A stretch of 64,000 nucleotides of DNA from a virus: IMG/VR virus record IMGVR_UViG_3300049489_001113, positions 1 to 64,000 of that record; one strand, given 5' to 3'. The notes beneath the pieces are model-generated. The model saw only the letters and a list, made by a program, of their open reading frames with translations, was not told the DNA's origin and searched no databases. Shown here in pieces: positions 1 through 7,062 of this stretch; position 1 is the first letter of the stretch, and each line of letters opens with the position of its first letter. The position numbers and the translations under genes were made by a program.

Positions 1-663
1 GGGACCATCGACCCCGACAAGGTTCGGAAGGACAAGGCCAGCGTGATCTCCCGGGAGAAGGTGCTCGAATGGTACGAGCCCGACCCGATGGGACTTGAAG
101 GCGTGGGTGGACTCGGGGGCCTGAAGGACTGGCTTCGGCAACGACGCACGGCATTCTCACCCGCCGCCCGGGACTACGGGTTGCCGACCCCAAAGGGGGT
201 CATGCTCGTGGGCATCCCCGGCTGTCTGCATGGAGACACCGTGATTCACGATCCGGTGACTGGGACGACCGAGACGGTGCGAGAGCGGCACCAACGAGGG
301 GAGCGTTTCCACGTGTGGTCGCTACACCCGAACGGTGAACCTGTGATTGCCGCGGCGGAACGTCCACATAAGTACGACCCGGCACAGATGGTCGAGATCG
401 AATTCGAAAACGGTGAGACGATCCGCGTCACCCTTGGACACCGTTTCTGGGACGGGGAGAAGTGGATCACTGCTTCCGAGGTTTACGAGCGGCTGCAGCG
501 ATCCGAGCCCGTCCTTCTCCCGACCAATGCGGACACCGACCTTGCAGTTCGTGCCGAAGATGCTCTCCGTTGGTCTGAAACAACTCCAGGTTCTCTGGTC
601 GATTGTCGGAGCGATCTCCGTTCCTGTGGTGCACCACCTCCCCTGGTCGAAGACGACGATTGA
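1..663 (+). CDS. Ycf46-like AAA+ ATPase, N-terminal half fused to split-intein N fragment (partial)
   Basis: The reading frame is open through the left edge; the first in-window start is a GTG at 43. From that GTG, residues 1-60 are the N-extein. It ends in KGVMLVGIPG, the front of a Walker A loop, after a GLGGLKDWLRQR...YGLPTPKG stretch typical of cyanobacterial Ycf46-type AAA+ ATPases. Cys61 begins intein block A (CLHGDTVIHDP) and VTLGHRFW resembles block B. The frame stops at 661-663 without the rest of the ATPase; that follows at 1183 after an antisense HNH gene. Trans-splicing with the 1183 product would rebuild GIPG-TGKS, a perfect P-loop. The protein's cellular role is unknown. The residues beyond about 142 are antisense to HNH coding sequence, so the exact functional end of the intein fragment is uncertain. 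Confidence 0.85.
   Translation, partial: GTIDPDKVRKDKASVISREKVLEWYEPDPMGLEGVGGLGGLKDWLRQRRTAFSPAARDYGLPTPKGVMLVGIPGCLHGDTVIHDPVTGTTETVRERHQRGERFHVWSLHPNGEPVIAAAERPHKYDPAQMVEIEFENGETIRVTLGHRFWDGEKWITASEVYERLQRSEPVLLPTNADTDLAVRAEDALRWSETTPGSLVDCRSDLRSCGAPPPLVEDDD
223..660 (+). other. Split intein, N-terminal fragment (IntN)
   Basis: It starts at Cys (codon 223-225) directly after the GIPG of the P-loop. Up to 146 residues are encoded. Visible motifs are block A (CLHGDTVIHDP), the nucleophile Cys1, and a block-B-like T..H motif in VTLGHRFW. No endonuclease domain is present in frame. It pairs with the 37-residue IntC at 1183-1293. Confidence 0.82.
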
Positions 664-1129
664 GCACCGTCTCCATGACGAGACGGTGCTCTCGGACACA
701 GCCACTCCTACGCCCAGCTTCGGGGTGACCAGGCATCCACAACAACACGTACCCACTCTTGTCGATTCGTCGCCCACCGCGCCAAGCCGTGTTGCCGGAG
801 CCCGCCGATCTCTCTGCTGTGAAGCGCGCATCGGCTACAGTACCCCCGGCACTGCGGATCGCATCGGCGACACGGTGTGTGCTTGAGCTGAGACGTGCCG
901 CAACCACCCCGAGCGTTAGGCCCGTCTCGTAAAGTGCTCGAGCTTCCAAGGCACGAGACTGCGTCCACCGCTGGTTGCGACTTCCCCAACCCAGTCGACG
1001 ACGGTAGTTGTTGATCGTTGCGAGGCTCACCTTGAAACGCTTCGCCAGATCCGCCAGCTCTACCTCCCCTTGGAGGTAGGCATCCCGCAAGTTGGCAATC
1101 TCGTCGTCCGTCAGGCAACGCGGGGCCAT
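467..1129 (-). CDS. HNH homing endonuclease lying antisense between split-intein halves
   Basis: This 220-residue protein has two helix-turn-helix-like segments in its N-terminal half (LADLAKRFKVSLATINNY; LTLGVVAARLSSSTHRV). A C-terminal HNH nuclease follows (GEVVHHRNGDRSDNRPENL). The start was set at 1129 because AGGAG lies just upstream; an in-frame upstream start at 1162 lacks this. The gene runs opposite to the ATPase and its 3' end overlaps the IntN frame by about 200 bases. Its position between the intein halves suggests a free-standing nuclease that spreads the broken gene by cutting intein-less alleles. That role is inferred from the arrangement. Confidence 0.85.
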   Translation of the reverse strand: MAPRCLTDDEIANLRDAYLQGEVELADLAKRFKVSLATINNYRRRLGWGSRNQRWTQSRALEARALYETGLTLGVVAARLSSSTHRVADAIRSAGGTVADARFTAERSAGSGNTAWRGGRRIDKSGYVLLWMPGHPEAGRRSGCVREHRLVMETVLNRRLRPGEVVHHRNGDRSDNRPENLELFQTNGEHLRHELQGRCPHWSGEGRARIAAAARKPRKQ

Positions 1130-1182
1130 ACTTACTCCTGGGTTACACGGTATACCTAACACTAAACAAAGAGGTCGTCAAC

Positions 1183-1293
1183 ATGGACAAGATCGCAGTT
1201 CGATCCGTGAAGCTCGTGGATGTCGAGCCCTACTACGACTTTCACGTCCCTGTGTTCAACAACTATTGGGCGCATGGCGTGTGGCACCACAAC
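1183..1293 (+). other. Split intein, C-terminal fragment (IntC)
   Basis: The fragment is 37 residues, close to the 35-40 of known natural IntC pieces. It contains the block F/G signature VPVFNNYWAHGVWHHN ending in Asn37 with penultimate His, followed by Thr as the +1 extein nucleophile. The ATG at 1183 has its own ribosome binding site AAAGAGG at 1168-1174, so the fragment is translated independently. Confidence 0.85.
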
Positions 1294-2010
1294 ACCGGAA
1301 AGAGCCTCGCCGCCAAGGCCATCGCCACCACGTGGGGTATGCCCCTGCTCCGCCTCGATCTCGGGGCGCTCAAGTCGAAGTGGGTGGGTGAGTCGGAAGC
1401 GAACATCCGGAAGGCGCTACGGGTCGCCGAGTCGGTCGCACCGTGCATCCTGTGGTGCGACGAGATCGAGAAGAGCCTGGACGGTGCGACGAGTGGAGCC
1501 GCCGACGGTGGGGTGTCCGCCGACACGCTCGGAACCATCCTCACCTTCATGCAAGAACGACAGGGCGCCGTGTTCGTCCTGGCCACGGCCAACGACGTGA
1601 GCAAGCTACCGCCCGAGCTTCTCCGCAAGGGACGGTTCGACGAGATGTTCTTCGTCGACCTCCCGAAGTTCAACGAGCGGCGAGAGGTGGCGGCGGTCAC
1701 GCTGCGCAGGTTCAAGCGTGACCCCGACGGGTTCGACCTCGACGCCATAGCCTCAGCGACCGACGAGTTCACCGGCGCCGAGATCGCCGCGACCGTGCCG
1801 GAAGCCTTGTTCTCCGCCTTCGCCGCCTCCCGAGAGGTGACGACCGAGGACATCGTGGCGAGCGCCCGCACCGTGGTTCCCCTGGCGAAGAGCGCCAGCG
1901 AGAAGATCAAGGCACTCCGCACGTGGGCGCAGGGACGGTGCCGACCGGCCGCGCCGCCCACCCAGGACACCGAGGCGATCCCCGGGTTGGGGCGCGCCAT
2001 CATCGAGTGA
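1183..2010 (+). CDS. IntC fused to Ycf46-like AAA+ ATPase, C-terminal half
   Basis: Residues 1-37 are IntC. The C-extein starts at Thr38 and supplies TGKS of Walker A. AAA+ landmarks follow: Walker B CILWCDEIEK (D93, E94), sensor 1 ATAND (N137), an Arg-finger region LLRKGRFDE, and a small helical lid domain. The core resembles cyanobacterial Ycf46 (MPLLRLDLG, VGESEANIRKAL). Without trans-splicing neither half can hold ATP, since the P-loop is split exactly between GIPG and TGKS. It is followed by a promoter-operator and a separate downstream operon. Confidence 0.88.
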   Translation: MDKIAVRSVKLVDVEPYYDFHVPVFNNYWAHGVWHHNTGKSLAAKAIATTWGMPLLRLDLGALKSKWVGESEANIRKALRVAESVAPCILWCDEIEKSLDGATSGAADGGVSADTLGTILTFMQERQGAVFVLATANDVSKLPPELLRKGRFDEMFFVDLPKFNERREVAAVTLRRFKRDPDGFDLDAIASATDEFTGAEIAATVPEALFSAFAASREVTTEDIVASARTVVPLAKSASEKIKALRTWAQGRCRPAAPPTQDTEAIPGLGRAIIE

Positions 2011-2044
2011 CTTCTAGGGCGCGAGAAAAAAGTTTTTGAGGGGA

Positions 2045-2074
2045 TTGACATGTGCATGGTGCATATGTCATAGT
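2045..2074 (+). promoter_or_regulatory. Promoter with overlapping palindromic operator
   Basis: A perfect TTGACA (2045-2050) precedes CATAGT (2069-2074) with 18-base spacing. Over it lies an inverted repeat, TGACATGTGCA (2046-2056) and TGCATATGTCA (2060-2070), with one mismatch and a 3-base centre. Its position over the -35 and spacer suggests a repressor site. It sits 22 bases before the start of the 2096 gene. Confidence 0.55.
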
Positions 2075-2095
2075 AGCACAAGAAAGGGGAAACCA

Positions 2096-2923
2096 ATGAC
2101 GATCAAGATCAAGCCTGGGTTGCTCGTGAGCCTGTCCGTCCGCTCCCGTGGTGGGGTCACCTACCAGAAGAAGGACCTCCTCCGCACCGTCGAGGAGGCC
2201 ACCGAGGTGAAGGCGTGGGAGACGACGCGCATCATCGCCGACACCGAGGAGCACGAGCGCGCCACCAAGGTGCGGGGGGCGGCACGCTCCACCATCGCCA
2301 AGGTGTGCACGCACTCCGCCTTCGGGCTGCTCTGCCCCGAGGCGGACGAGTCCAACCTGGACGCGGCCATCGCCGCCGCCCGGAAGCTGGCCGAGGAGTT
2401 CAACGCCACGGCGAAGCACACGCAACTGGGGGTGTACGTCCTGAAAGGACGAGTCGCCGCTACCGACGCCGAGGCGGCCGCCGCCATCGCCGACGAGGTG
2501 AAGGGGCTGCTCGCCGAGATGGAACGGGCGTGCAAGGCCGCCGATGTCGAGGCCATCCGCGAGGCGGCGAGCCGAGCGAAGGGGCTCGGGGAAGTGCTCG
2601 ACGGACCCGCCGCCTACACGGTGGGGGAGGCGGTGAAGGCCGCCCGAGCGGTGGCCCGTGCCGTGGTCAAGCGGGTGGAGAAGGAAGGCGAGAGCGCCGA
2701 GCAGGTGCTCCGCACGATCTCCCTCGCCCCCATCGAGGTGGCTCGGTTCATGTTCGAGGACGACACGCCCGCCACCACGGTCGAGGGAACCGAGCTTCCG
2801 GCGGTGGATGTGCGCCGCTTCACCGACGACATGGGTGGGGATCCCGAGCCCACCGTGGACGAGCCTTCCACGGGAGAGGTGAAGGTCGCCGCCATCGACA
2901 CGCAGCCCATGATGGAGGTGTGA
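2096..2923 (+). CDS. Conserved hypothetical early protein (275 aa)
   Basis: Start chosen at ATG 2096 with AGAAAGGGG upstream; a longer frame from 2036 would overlap the promoter. The protein is alpha-helical and Ala/Glu-rich. It has a Tyr-Gln-Lys-Lys stretch near the N-terminus, long Ala-rich helices in the middle and an acidic C-terminal tail. It is the first gene after the operator-promoter. I do not recognise the family. Confidence 0.75.
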   Translation: MTIKIKPGLLVSLSVRSRGGVTYQKKDLLRTVEEATEVKAWETTRIIADTEEHERATKVRGAARSTIAKVCTHSAFGLLCPEADESNLDAAIAAARKLAEEFNATAKHTQLGVYVLKGRVAATDAEAAAAIADEVKGLLAEMERACKAADVEAIREAASRAKGLGEVLDGPAAYTVGEAVKAARAVARAVVKRVEKEGESAEQVLRTISLAPIEVARFMFEDDTPATTVEGTELPAVDVRRFTDDMGGDPEPTVDEPSTGEVKVAAIDTQPMMEV

Positions 2924-2924
2924 C

Positions 2925-3086
2925 ATGCCGATTGACCACAGGGGTGTCTTCGTGAGCTTCAACGACCGATGTGCGCGTTGCTCGTGCACGTACAAGGAGC
3001 ACGGCAACACTGGGCGTTGCCCCCACGGGGCGACACGCTACGCGCACTTCATCCCTCGTCCGAAGGAGGTGCACCCTGCCGTGTGA
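2925..3086 (+). CDS. Small cysteine-rich protein (53 aa)
   Basis: ATG 2925 starts one base after the stop of the previous gene; the stop is TGA at 3084-3086. It carries Cys at residues 16, 19, 21 and 33 plus nearby His, a possible small zinc-binding fold (CARCSCTYKEHG...RCPHG). It looks like a translationally coupled early phage gene. Function unknown. Confidence 0.6.
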   Translation: MPIDHRGVFVSFNDRCARCSCTYKEHGNTGRCPHGATRYAHFIPRPKEVHPAV

Positions 3087-3408
3087 TTCCACCCGGTCCC
3101 CCGGCCAGTCGGCCGCCGACCGTCAACGACAGATCGACGAGGCCGTGAAGCGCCTCGAGAACGCACTGCGGGATCGCTCCGCCAAGGTGGTCATCGCACA
3201 GAACGGTGCCATCGCCTTCACCGGCGACTGGGATCGCTCCGGGGTGGGCGACGTGTGCGCCTACCGGCGCCTCGTGGTCGACGGTTCTTTCGCACTCCGC
3301 ACGGCGGTCGCCGCCGCCGAGGCGCAGAGCGGACGCAAGGTGAACGAGGCGGCCGTGGCCGCCGGGTTCCACAGCCACGACAAGGGCAAGACCTGGGGGA
3401 GGGACTGA
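3076..3408 (+). CDS. Hypothetical protein, uncertain (possibly CTG) start
   Basis: The frame is open from further upstream, but the likely coding part is the DEAVKRLENALRDRSAK... segment. The only strong ribosome site, AAGGAGGT at 3063-3070, is spaced for an in-frame CTG at 3076. The alternative is a GTG near 3145 with a weaker site. The protein contains VVIAQNGAIAFTGDWDRSG and a helical C-terminus ending in HSHDKGKTWGRD. Its stop overlaps the next ATG (TGATG). Family not recognised. Confidence 0.5.
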   Translation: MPCDSTRSPGQSAADRQRQIDEAVKRLENALRDRSAKVVIAQNGAIAFTGDWDRSGVGDVCAYRRLVVDGSFALRTAVAAAEAQSGRKVNEAAVAAGFHSHDKGKTWGRD

Positions 3409-3668
3409 TGAGGTTGCCAAGTGCCACGGTCCGCAAGACCAACGCCAACAACCCCGACACACGCACCGTCGAGGTGTTCTACCCCGGCGGGCGCGGCTTC
3501 CTGCTGCACCTGTGGGTGCGCCACGATGGCACACCGATCGCCAGTGTCGAGCGCGCCGATCCCGGCATCGTCGTCATGGTACCGGCGAACGCCCAACACG
3601 GTGCGCAACTGGGTGATTCGATCGACAGCCACGCCTTCACCACCACCGACAAGCCTTTGAGGCGCTGA
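3408..3668 (+). CDS. Hypothetical protein (86 aa)
   Basis: ATG 3408 overlaps the previous stop and its own TGA overlaps the next ATG, so it is coupled on both sides. It is a beta-rich short protein (TVEVFYPGGRGFLLHLWVRH...). No known motif was recognised. Confidence 0.6.
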   Translation: MRLPSATVRKTNANNPDTRTVEVFYPGGRGFLLHLWVRHDGTPIASVERADPGIVVMVPANAQHGAQLGDSIDSHAFTTTDKPLRR

Positions 3669-3907
3669 TGCTTGAACAATCCGAGCTTGCGTGCGGCGCC
3701 TGTGGTTGCGCGGAGCATCGCATCCGTGGTGTGCAGCACCCGACACGCCGTTCCTTTGTCGAGCTGGTGACCGTGTGCTGTGGCTGCGAGAGCGTGACGC
3801 ACGTGCGCCTCGAACCACCCTCCCTGGAGTTCGACTGGGGTGACCCCGACTACGGGGAAAAGAACGACGGCATCCTGTGCATGATGCGGTGGCCCGAGAA
3901 GAAGTAA
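3668..3907 (+). CDS. Zinc-ribbon-like small protein (79 aa)
   Basis: Two Cys pairs, ACGACGC near the N-terminus and CCGC around residues 38-41, form a plausible zinc ribbon. The C-terminal half is acidic. It is the last gene of the coupled cluster that begins at 2096; a 348-base gap follows. Confidence 0.6.
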   Translation: MLEQSELACGACGCAEHRIRGVQHPTRRSFVELVTVCCGCESVTHVRLEPPSLEFDWGDPDYGEKNDGILCMMRWPEKK

Positions 3908-4255
3908 TTCCGCTGCCCACCTGCTTCCACGAGTGGCCGCAGACGAGCGGAGACGGCGGGCGGTCCGACCGTTGGGCGAAACAGGACCGTGGGTAGGTGC
4001 TCGCCCTAAGTAGTGCACGCACGTTCTCTGCTACGTCCCGTGCCTAAAATCAGACCAGCGAGGGTGCGGCCGGCATCCTTTCCCGTAGGGAGAAGTGGTT
4101 ACCCCCACACCCGGCCACCTCTTCAAGTGCGCGGCCTCCGAGTTGCTTCCGTTTCCCCGGCAGTTCTCGTCGAGGCCGCGCCTTTCCTCATCCGTGACCG
4201 GACCGGTTCGTCCGGCGCCTCGTCGCAGGCACCACGCGGCACCAAGGAGAAGGAC
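3908..4255. other. Intergenic region without a supported gene
   Basis: This 348-base gap separates two small-gene clusters. I see no open frame with a credible ribosome site and no tRNA cloverleaf. The last bases (4243-4252, AAGGAGAAGG) are the ribosome site of the 4256 gene. A promoter may lie here but none matches consensus well. Confidence 0.4.
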
Positions 4256-4645
4256 ATGCCCAAGCGCACCATCACCATGACCGGCCGTCCGCCGATCCAG
4301 ATCGCGGAGGAAGACTGGCCCATCATCGCCAGCTCGAAGCACACACCTGGATCGTTCGTGAACGGCACGCCACGCCCGAAGTACGAACACGACACGTACA
4401 AGATCATGGTGCGTGCCCACAAGGATGGGCGGACCATCGTGTACGGCATCCTCGACGGGGCCACCGCCTGGACCGGGACCGAGGACAGGCGGGCCGGGTA
4501 CCTGCTCGACCGGGAGGCTGCGACAGCCGCGGGCATCGTCCACGCCATCCGCGCCGTGGCCAAGGTGCTCGGCCAGTACGACGACGAGGACGACACCGCA
4601 CTTGTGGCCGACTGCATCGCCGACCTGCCGGCTGAGGAGGTGTGA
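4256..4645 (+). CDS. Hypothetical protein (129 aa)
   Basis: Start ATG 4256 follows AAGGAGAAGG. The protein reads ITMTGRPPIQIAEEDWPIIA...; a segment around YKIMVRAHKDGRTIVYGI suggests a small alpha/beta fold, and the C-terminus is acidic. Its stop lies three bases before the start of the next gene. I recall similarly arranged small phage proteins but cannot name a family. Confidence 0.65.
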   Translation: MPKRTITMTGRPPIQIAEEDWPIIASSKHTPGSFVNGTPRPKYEHDTYKIMVRAHKDGRTIVYGILDGATAWTGTEDRRAGYLLDREAATAAGIVHAIRAVAKVLGQYDDEDDTALVADCIADLPAEEV

Positions 4646-4647
4646 TC

Positions 4648-5034
4648 ATGCTCCGCTACATGCTGAAGTCGGTACCTGACCAGGACGAAATCAAGGAGTT
4701 CGTGCTCCGCATCGCCGCCTCAGCCGAGGACCTGGATGAGGAGGTTGTGCGGGGATTCCTCCGAGCCTACGCCCAGGTGGAGGACGTGGAAATCCTATCC
4801 GCCGAAGAGGCGCACGCTCTGTGGCATCGAGTCTACATGCGCGAGTACGCACGGCGAACCAAGCCGCGGGACCGCGACACGTGGATGCCCGATGCACTCC
4901 ATTTCGATGGTGTGCCGAAGGACTGCGTGATCCACTCGGCACTCGTCGATGCGAGCAAGAACCTCACCATCGAGCGCCAACTCCGCTCCGAGTACGAACA
5001 GATCTTGGCGAAGCGAAAGGGGGGGCCGTCGTGA
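4648..5034 (+). CDS. Hypothetical protein (128 aa)
   Basis: ATG 4648 was chosen over GTG 4642 because AGGAGG at 4635-4640 fits it best. It is a helical, charged protein containing ARRTKPRDRDTWMPDALHFD. Its stop overlaps the GTG of the next gene. No recognised function. Confidence 0.6.
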   Translation: MLRYMLKSVPDQDEIKEFVLRIAASAEDLDEEVVRGFLRAYAQVEDVEILSAEEAHALWHRVYMREYARRTKPRDRDTWMPDALHFDGVPKDCVIHSALVDASKNLTIERQLRSEYEQILAKRKGGPS

Positions 5035-5822
5035 AGCACGCAGGACGGAAGATGTGGCGCGCGTTCGTCCGCGCCGAGGGGTTCCCGACGGCGAACGGCG
5101 CCGTGCTGTGGGAGGGCCCGAGCGAGATCGACGGGGCGCCCATCGTGCTCATCGTGACAGGGCTCGCGAAGGTGTCGAAGAACAACAAGACCGACGACAT
5201 GCTACAGACGTGGATCCTGCGGCAGGACATCGCGCCGCACGAGGCCGCGCGTTCCGGGGCGGACGAGTCGATCTGTGGGGACTGCGCGCACCGCCCCTCG
5301 GTCATCGAAGAGACGGGCGAGACGCGTTGCTACGTGCAAGTACACAAGGCACCGCTCGCTGTGTGGAAGGCGTACATCGCGGGGCACTACCCCAAGGTGG
5401 GGGCAGACCAGATTCCCGTTGGGTTCGACTGGCGGATGGGCTCCTACGGGGACCCCGCCGCACTGCCCGCCGGTGTGTGGGCGCCCTTCGTCGCCCGCGC
5501 CAGGGGACGAACCGGGTACACGCACCGATGGCAGCACCTCGAGGTGCAGGCCGACCCACGGTGGGCGCTCTGGCTCATGGCGTCGGTCGACTCCGTGAAG
5601 GAGATGTTCCGCGCCCGACGGGTGGGATTCCGTACGTTCCGCGTCGGTGACGACGACTCCACTCCGGTGGCAGGGGAGAAGGCGTGCCCGGCCGCCGCCG
5701 AGATGGGACGGCTTCTCTCGTGCGCGGCGTGCAAGCAGTGCGATGGGAACGAGCGGGGCGCCGACCGTCCAGGGAGACACATCAACCACCACGGACCCGG
5801 TGTCCGGAAGGAAGCAGCATGA
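5031..5822 (+). CDS. Conserved phage/plasmid protein of unknown function with CxxC motif
   Basis: GTG 5031 overlaps the previous stop. The 263-residue protein carries NKTDDMLQTWILRQD, then ESICGDCAHRP, then RCYVQVHKAPLAVWKAY. I recognise this signature from many phage and plasmid hypothetical proteins with no known activity. A second Cys cluster near the C-terminus (CAACKQCDGN) could bind zinc. The stop overlaps the next ATG (ATGA). Confidence 0.72.
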   Translation: MKHAGRKMWRAFVRAEGFPTANGAVLWEGPSEIDGAPIVLIVTGLAKVSKNNKTDDMLQTWILRQDIAPHEAARSGADESICGDCAHRPSVIEETGETRCYVQVHKAPLAVWKAYIAGHYPKVGADQIPVGFDWRMGSYGDPAALPAGVWAPFVARARGRTGYTHRWQHLEVQADPRWALWLMASVDSVKEMFRARRVGFRTFRVGDDDSTPVAGEKACPAAAEMGRLLSCAACKQCDGNERGADRPGRHINHHGPGVRKEAA

Positions 5823-6043
5823 ACAACTACCGCTGCCCCAAGTGCGGGGACGATACGAGCCTCCGGGCATACGAAGAGGTCGACCGCATCTGGGACGTCG
5901 AGGTGCAGCCAGACGGCACACTGCACTTCTTCTTCACCGGCGAGACCACCGACGGAATCGGAGAGTACGACATCACCTGCCGGTGTGGCCACAAGTTCGG
6001 GAAGCTGCCCGACGGTGTGGAGATCGAGTACGACCCGGCGTAG
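5819..6043 (+). CDS. Zinc-ribbon protein (74 aa)
   Basis: It begins MNNYRCPKCGDD and ends with CRCGHKFGKLPDG, giving a CxxC...CxC(G) zinc ribbon around an acidic middle. It is coupled to the preceding gene by ATGA. An HNH remnant on the other strand starts three bases after its stop. Confidence 0.65.
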   Translation: MNNYRCPKCGDDTSLRAYEEVDRIWDVEVQPDGTLHFFFTGETTDGIGEYDITCRCGHKFGKLPDGVEIEYDPA

Positions 6044-6045
6044 TC

Positions 6046-6168
6046 TCACTTGCTGGGTGTGAGGTGCCGCCATGTGCGGCGCTTGCGTATGTCGCACACA
6101 GTCGGGTTGGAGATCCCATAGCGCCGCGCGAGCACACACCCCGGGTCGGCAGAGTCAAGAATAATGTG
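6046..6168 (-). pseudogene. HNH endonuclease remnant, C-terminal helix-turn-helix part
   Basis: The minus-strand frame ending at 6046 encodes DPGCVLARRYGISNPTVCDI followed by RKRRTWRHL. This is the DNA-binding tail usual for HNH homing endonucleases. No nuclease domain precedes it; upstream the frame reads antisense to the 6265 gene leader. A second remnant with the HNH half lies at 6830-7062. Confidence 0.55.
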
Positions 6169-6264
6169 GCTCGAACTCGAGGGCCAACGGCAACCCATCG
6201 TGATGCTCCGCCGTCGCAACTCACGGATCATCGACGTTTCACCAGTCAACATCAGGAGGTCAAC

Positions 6265-6605
6265 ATGAAGGCGAAGACGAAGGCGAAGACGAAGGCACCG
6301 ACCACGGCCAAGGCGCGCAAGACCGGCCCGCCCACCCGCGTGGTGGTGCGTGGGTCCGAGTGCGGGGTGTGGATGGGCACCTTGGTGCAGGTCACCACCG
6401 AGCGGACGGTGGTGCTTTCCGACGCGCGCCGTGCGTGGTCCTGGACGGGTGCCACAGAGTGTGCGGGGCTTGCAGTGCGCGGTCCCGGTGGGGGCAAGAT
6501 CACACCATCGGTCCAGACCGTGACCCTGTTCGGCGTGTGCGAGGTGTTGGAGGCAACACCCGCTGCGGTGGAGGCATGGGGCCAGGTGGCGCCGTGGCGC
6601 GTGTA

Positions 6606-6606
<1 letters not shown>
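6265..6606 (+). CDS. DUF6948-like protein (113 aa)
   Basis: ATG 6265 follows AGGAGGT. After a Lys/Ala/Thr-rich N-terminus (KAKTKAKTKAP) comes VVVRGSECGVWMGTLV and VVLSDARRAWSWTGATEC. This matches from memory a small phage/bacterial family numbered DUF6948, of unknown function. The frame stops at TAG 6604-6606, exactly where a Gly-Ser/Asp/Tyr repeat starts in the -1 frame. Relatives I recall can end in such Gly-rich repeats, so this gene may have lost or may frameshift into its tail. Confidence 0.65.
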
Positions 6607-6821
<215 letters not shown>

Positions 6822-6829
6822 CCACCCCG

Positions 6830-7062
6830 GGGGATCTCCCGGGGGTGGGGTCCCACCCCAACAAGACTATGGCCTGCGCGATCTCCGTCGTGATCTTGGC
6901 ACTCCCCATCATCTCCCCGTGGGCGTGCCGCCCCTTTGCGTGCATGTCCCGCACATTGTCCTGGGGTGTGCCGAGGAACAGGTGATCCGGTCTGACGCAC
7001 GAAGGTACATCGCATCGGTGAAGCACACACATCCCGCCAGGAACCTTACAGGAGAATGCCAA
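6830..7062 (-). pseudogene. HNH endonuclease remnant, nuclease half
   Basis: The minus-strand frame encodes CVLHRCDVPSCVRPDHLFLG, then QDNVRDMHAKGRHAHGE and an AKITTEIAQAIV helix. This is the H..C....C..P.HL..GT..N..D signature of phage HNH endonucleases. The expected N-terminal W/Y-rich half is missing because the frame is cut at the start of the 7062 gene. The C-terminus runs into the hexamer array. It is a decayed element. Confidence 0.7.

Noticed and set aside
664-1182. Group I or II intron in the AAA+ gene
   Set aside because: Both sides carry intein splicing motifs in translated form, with a separate start and ribosome site for the C half. RNA-level splicing is not needed to explain the arrangement.
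3908-4255. tRNA or small RNA gene in the gap
   Set aside because: No cloverleaf with a GTTC-type arm and 7-base acceptor stem could be drawn on either strand.
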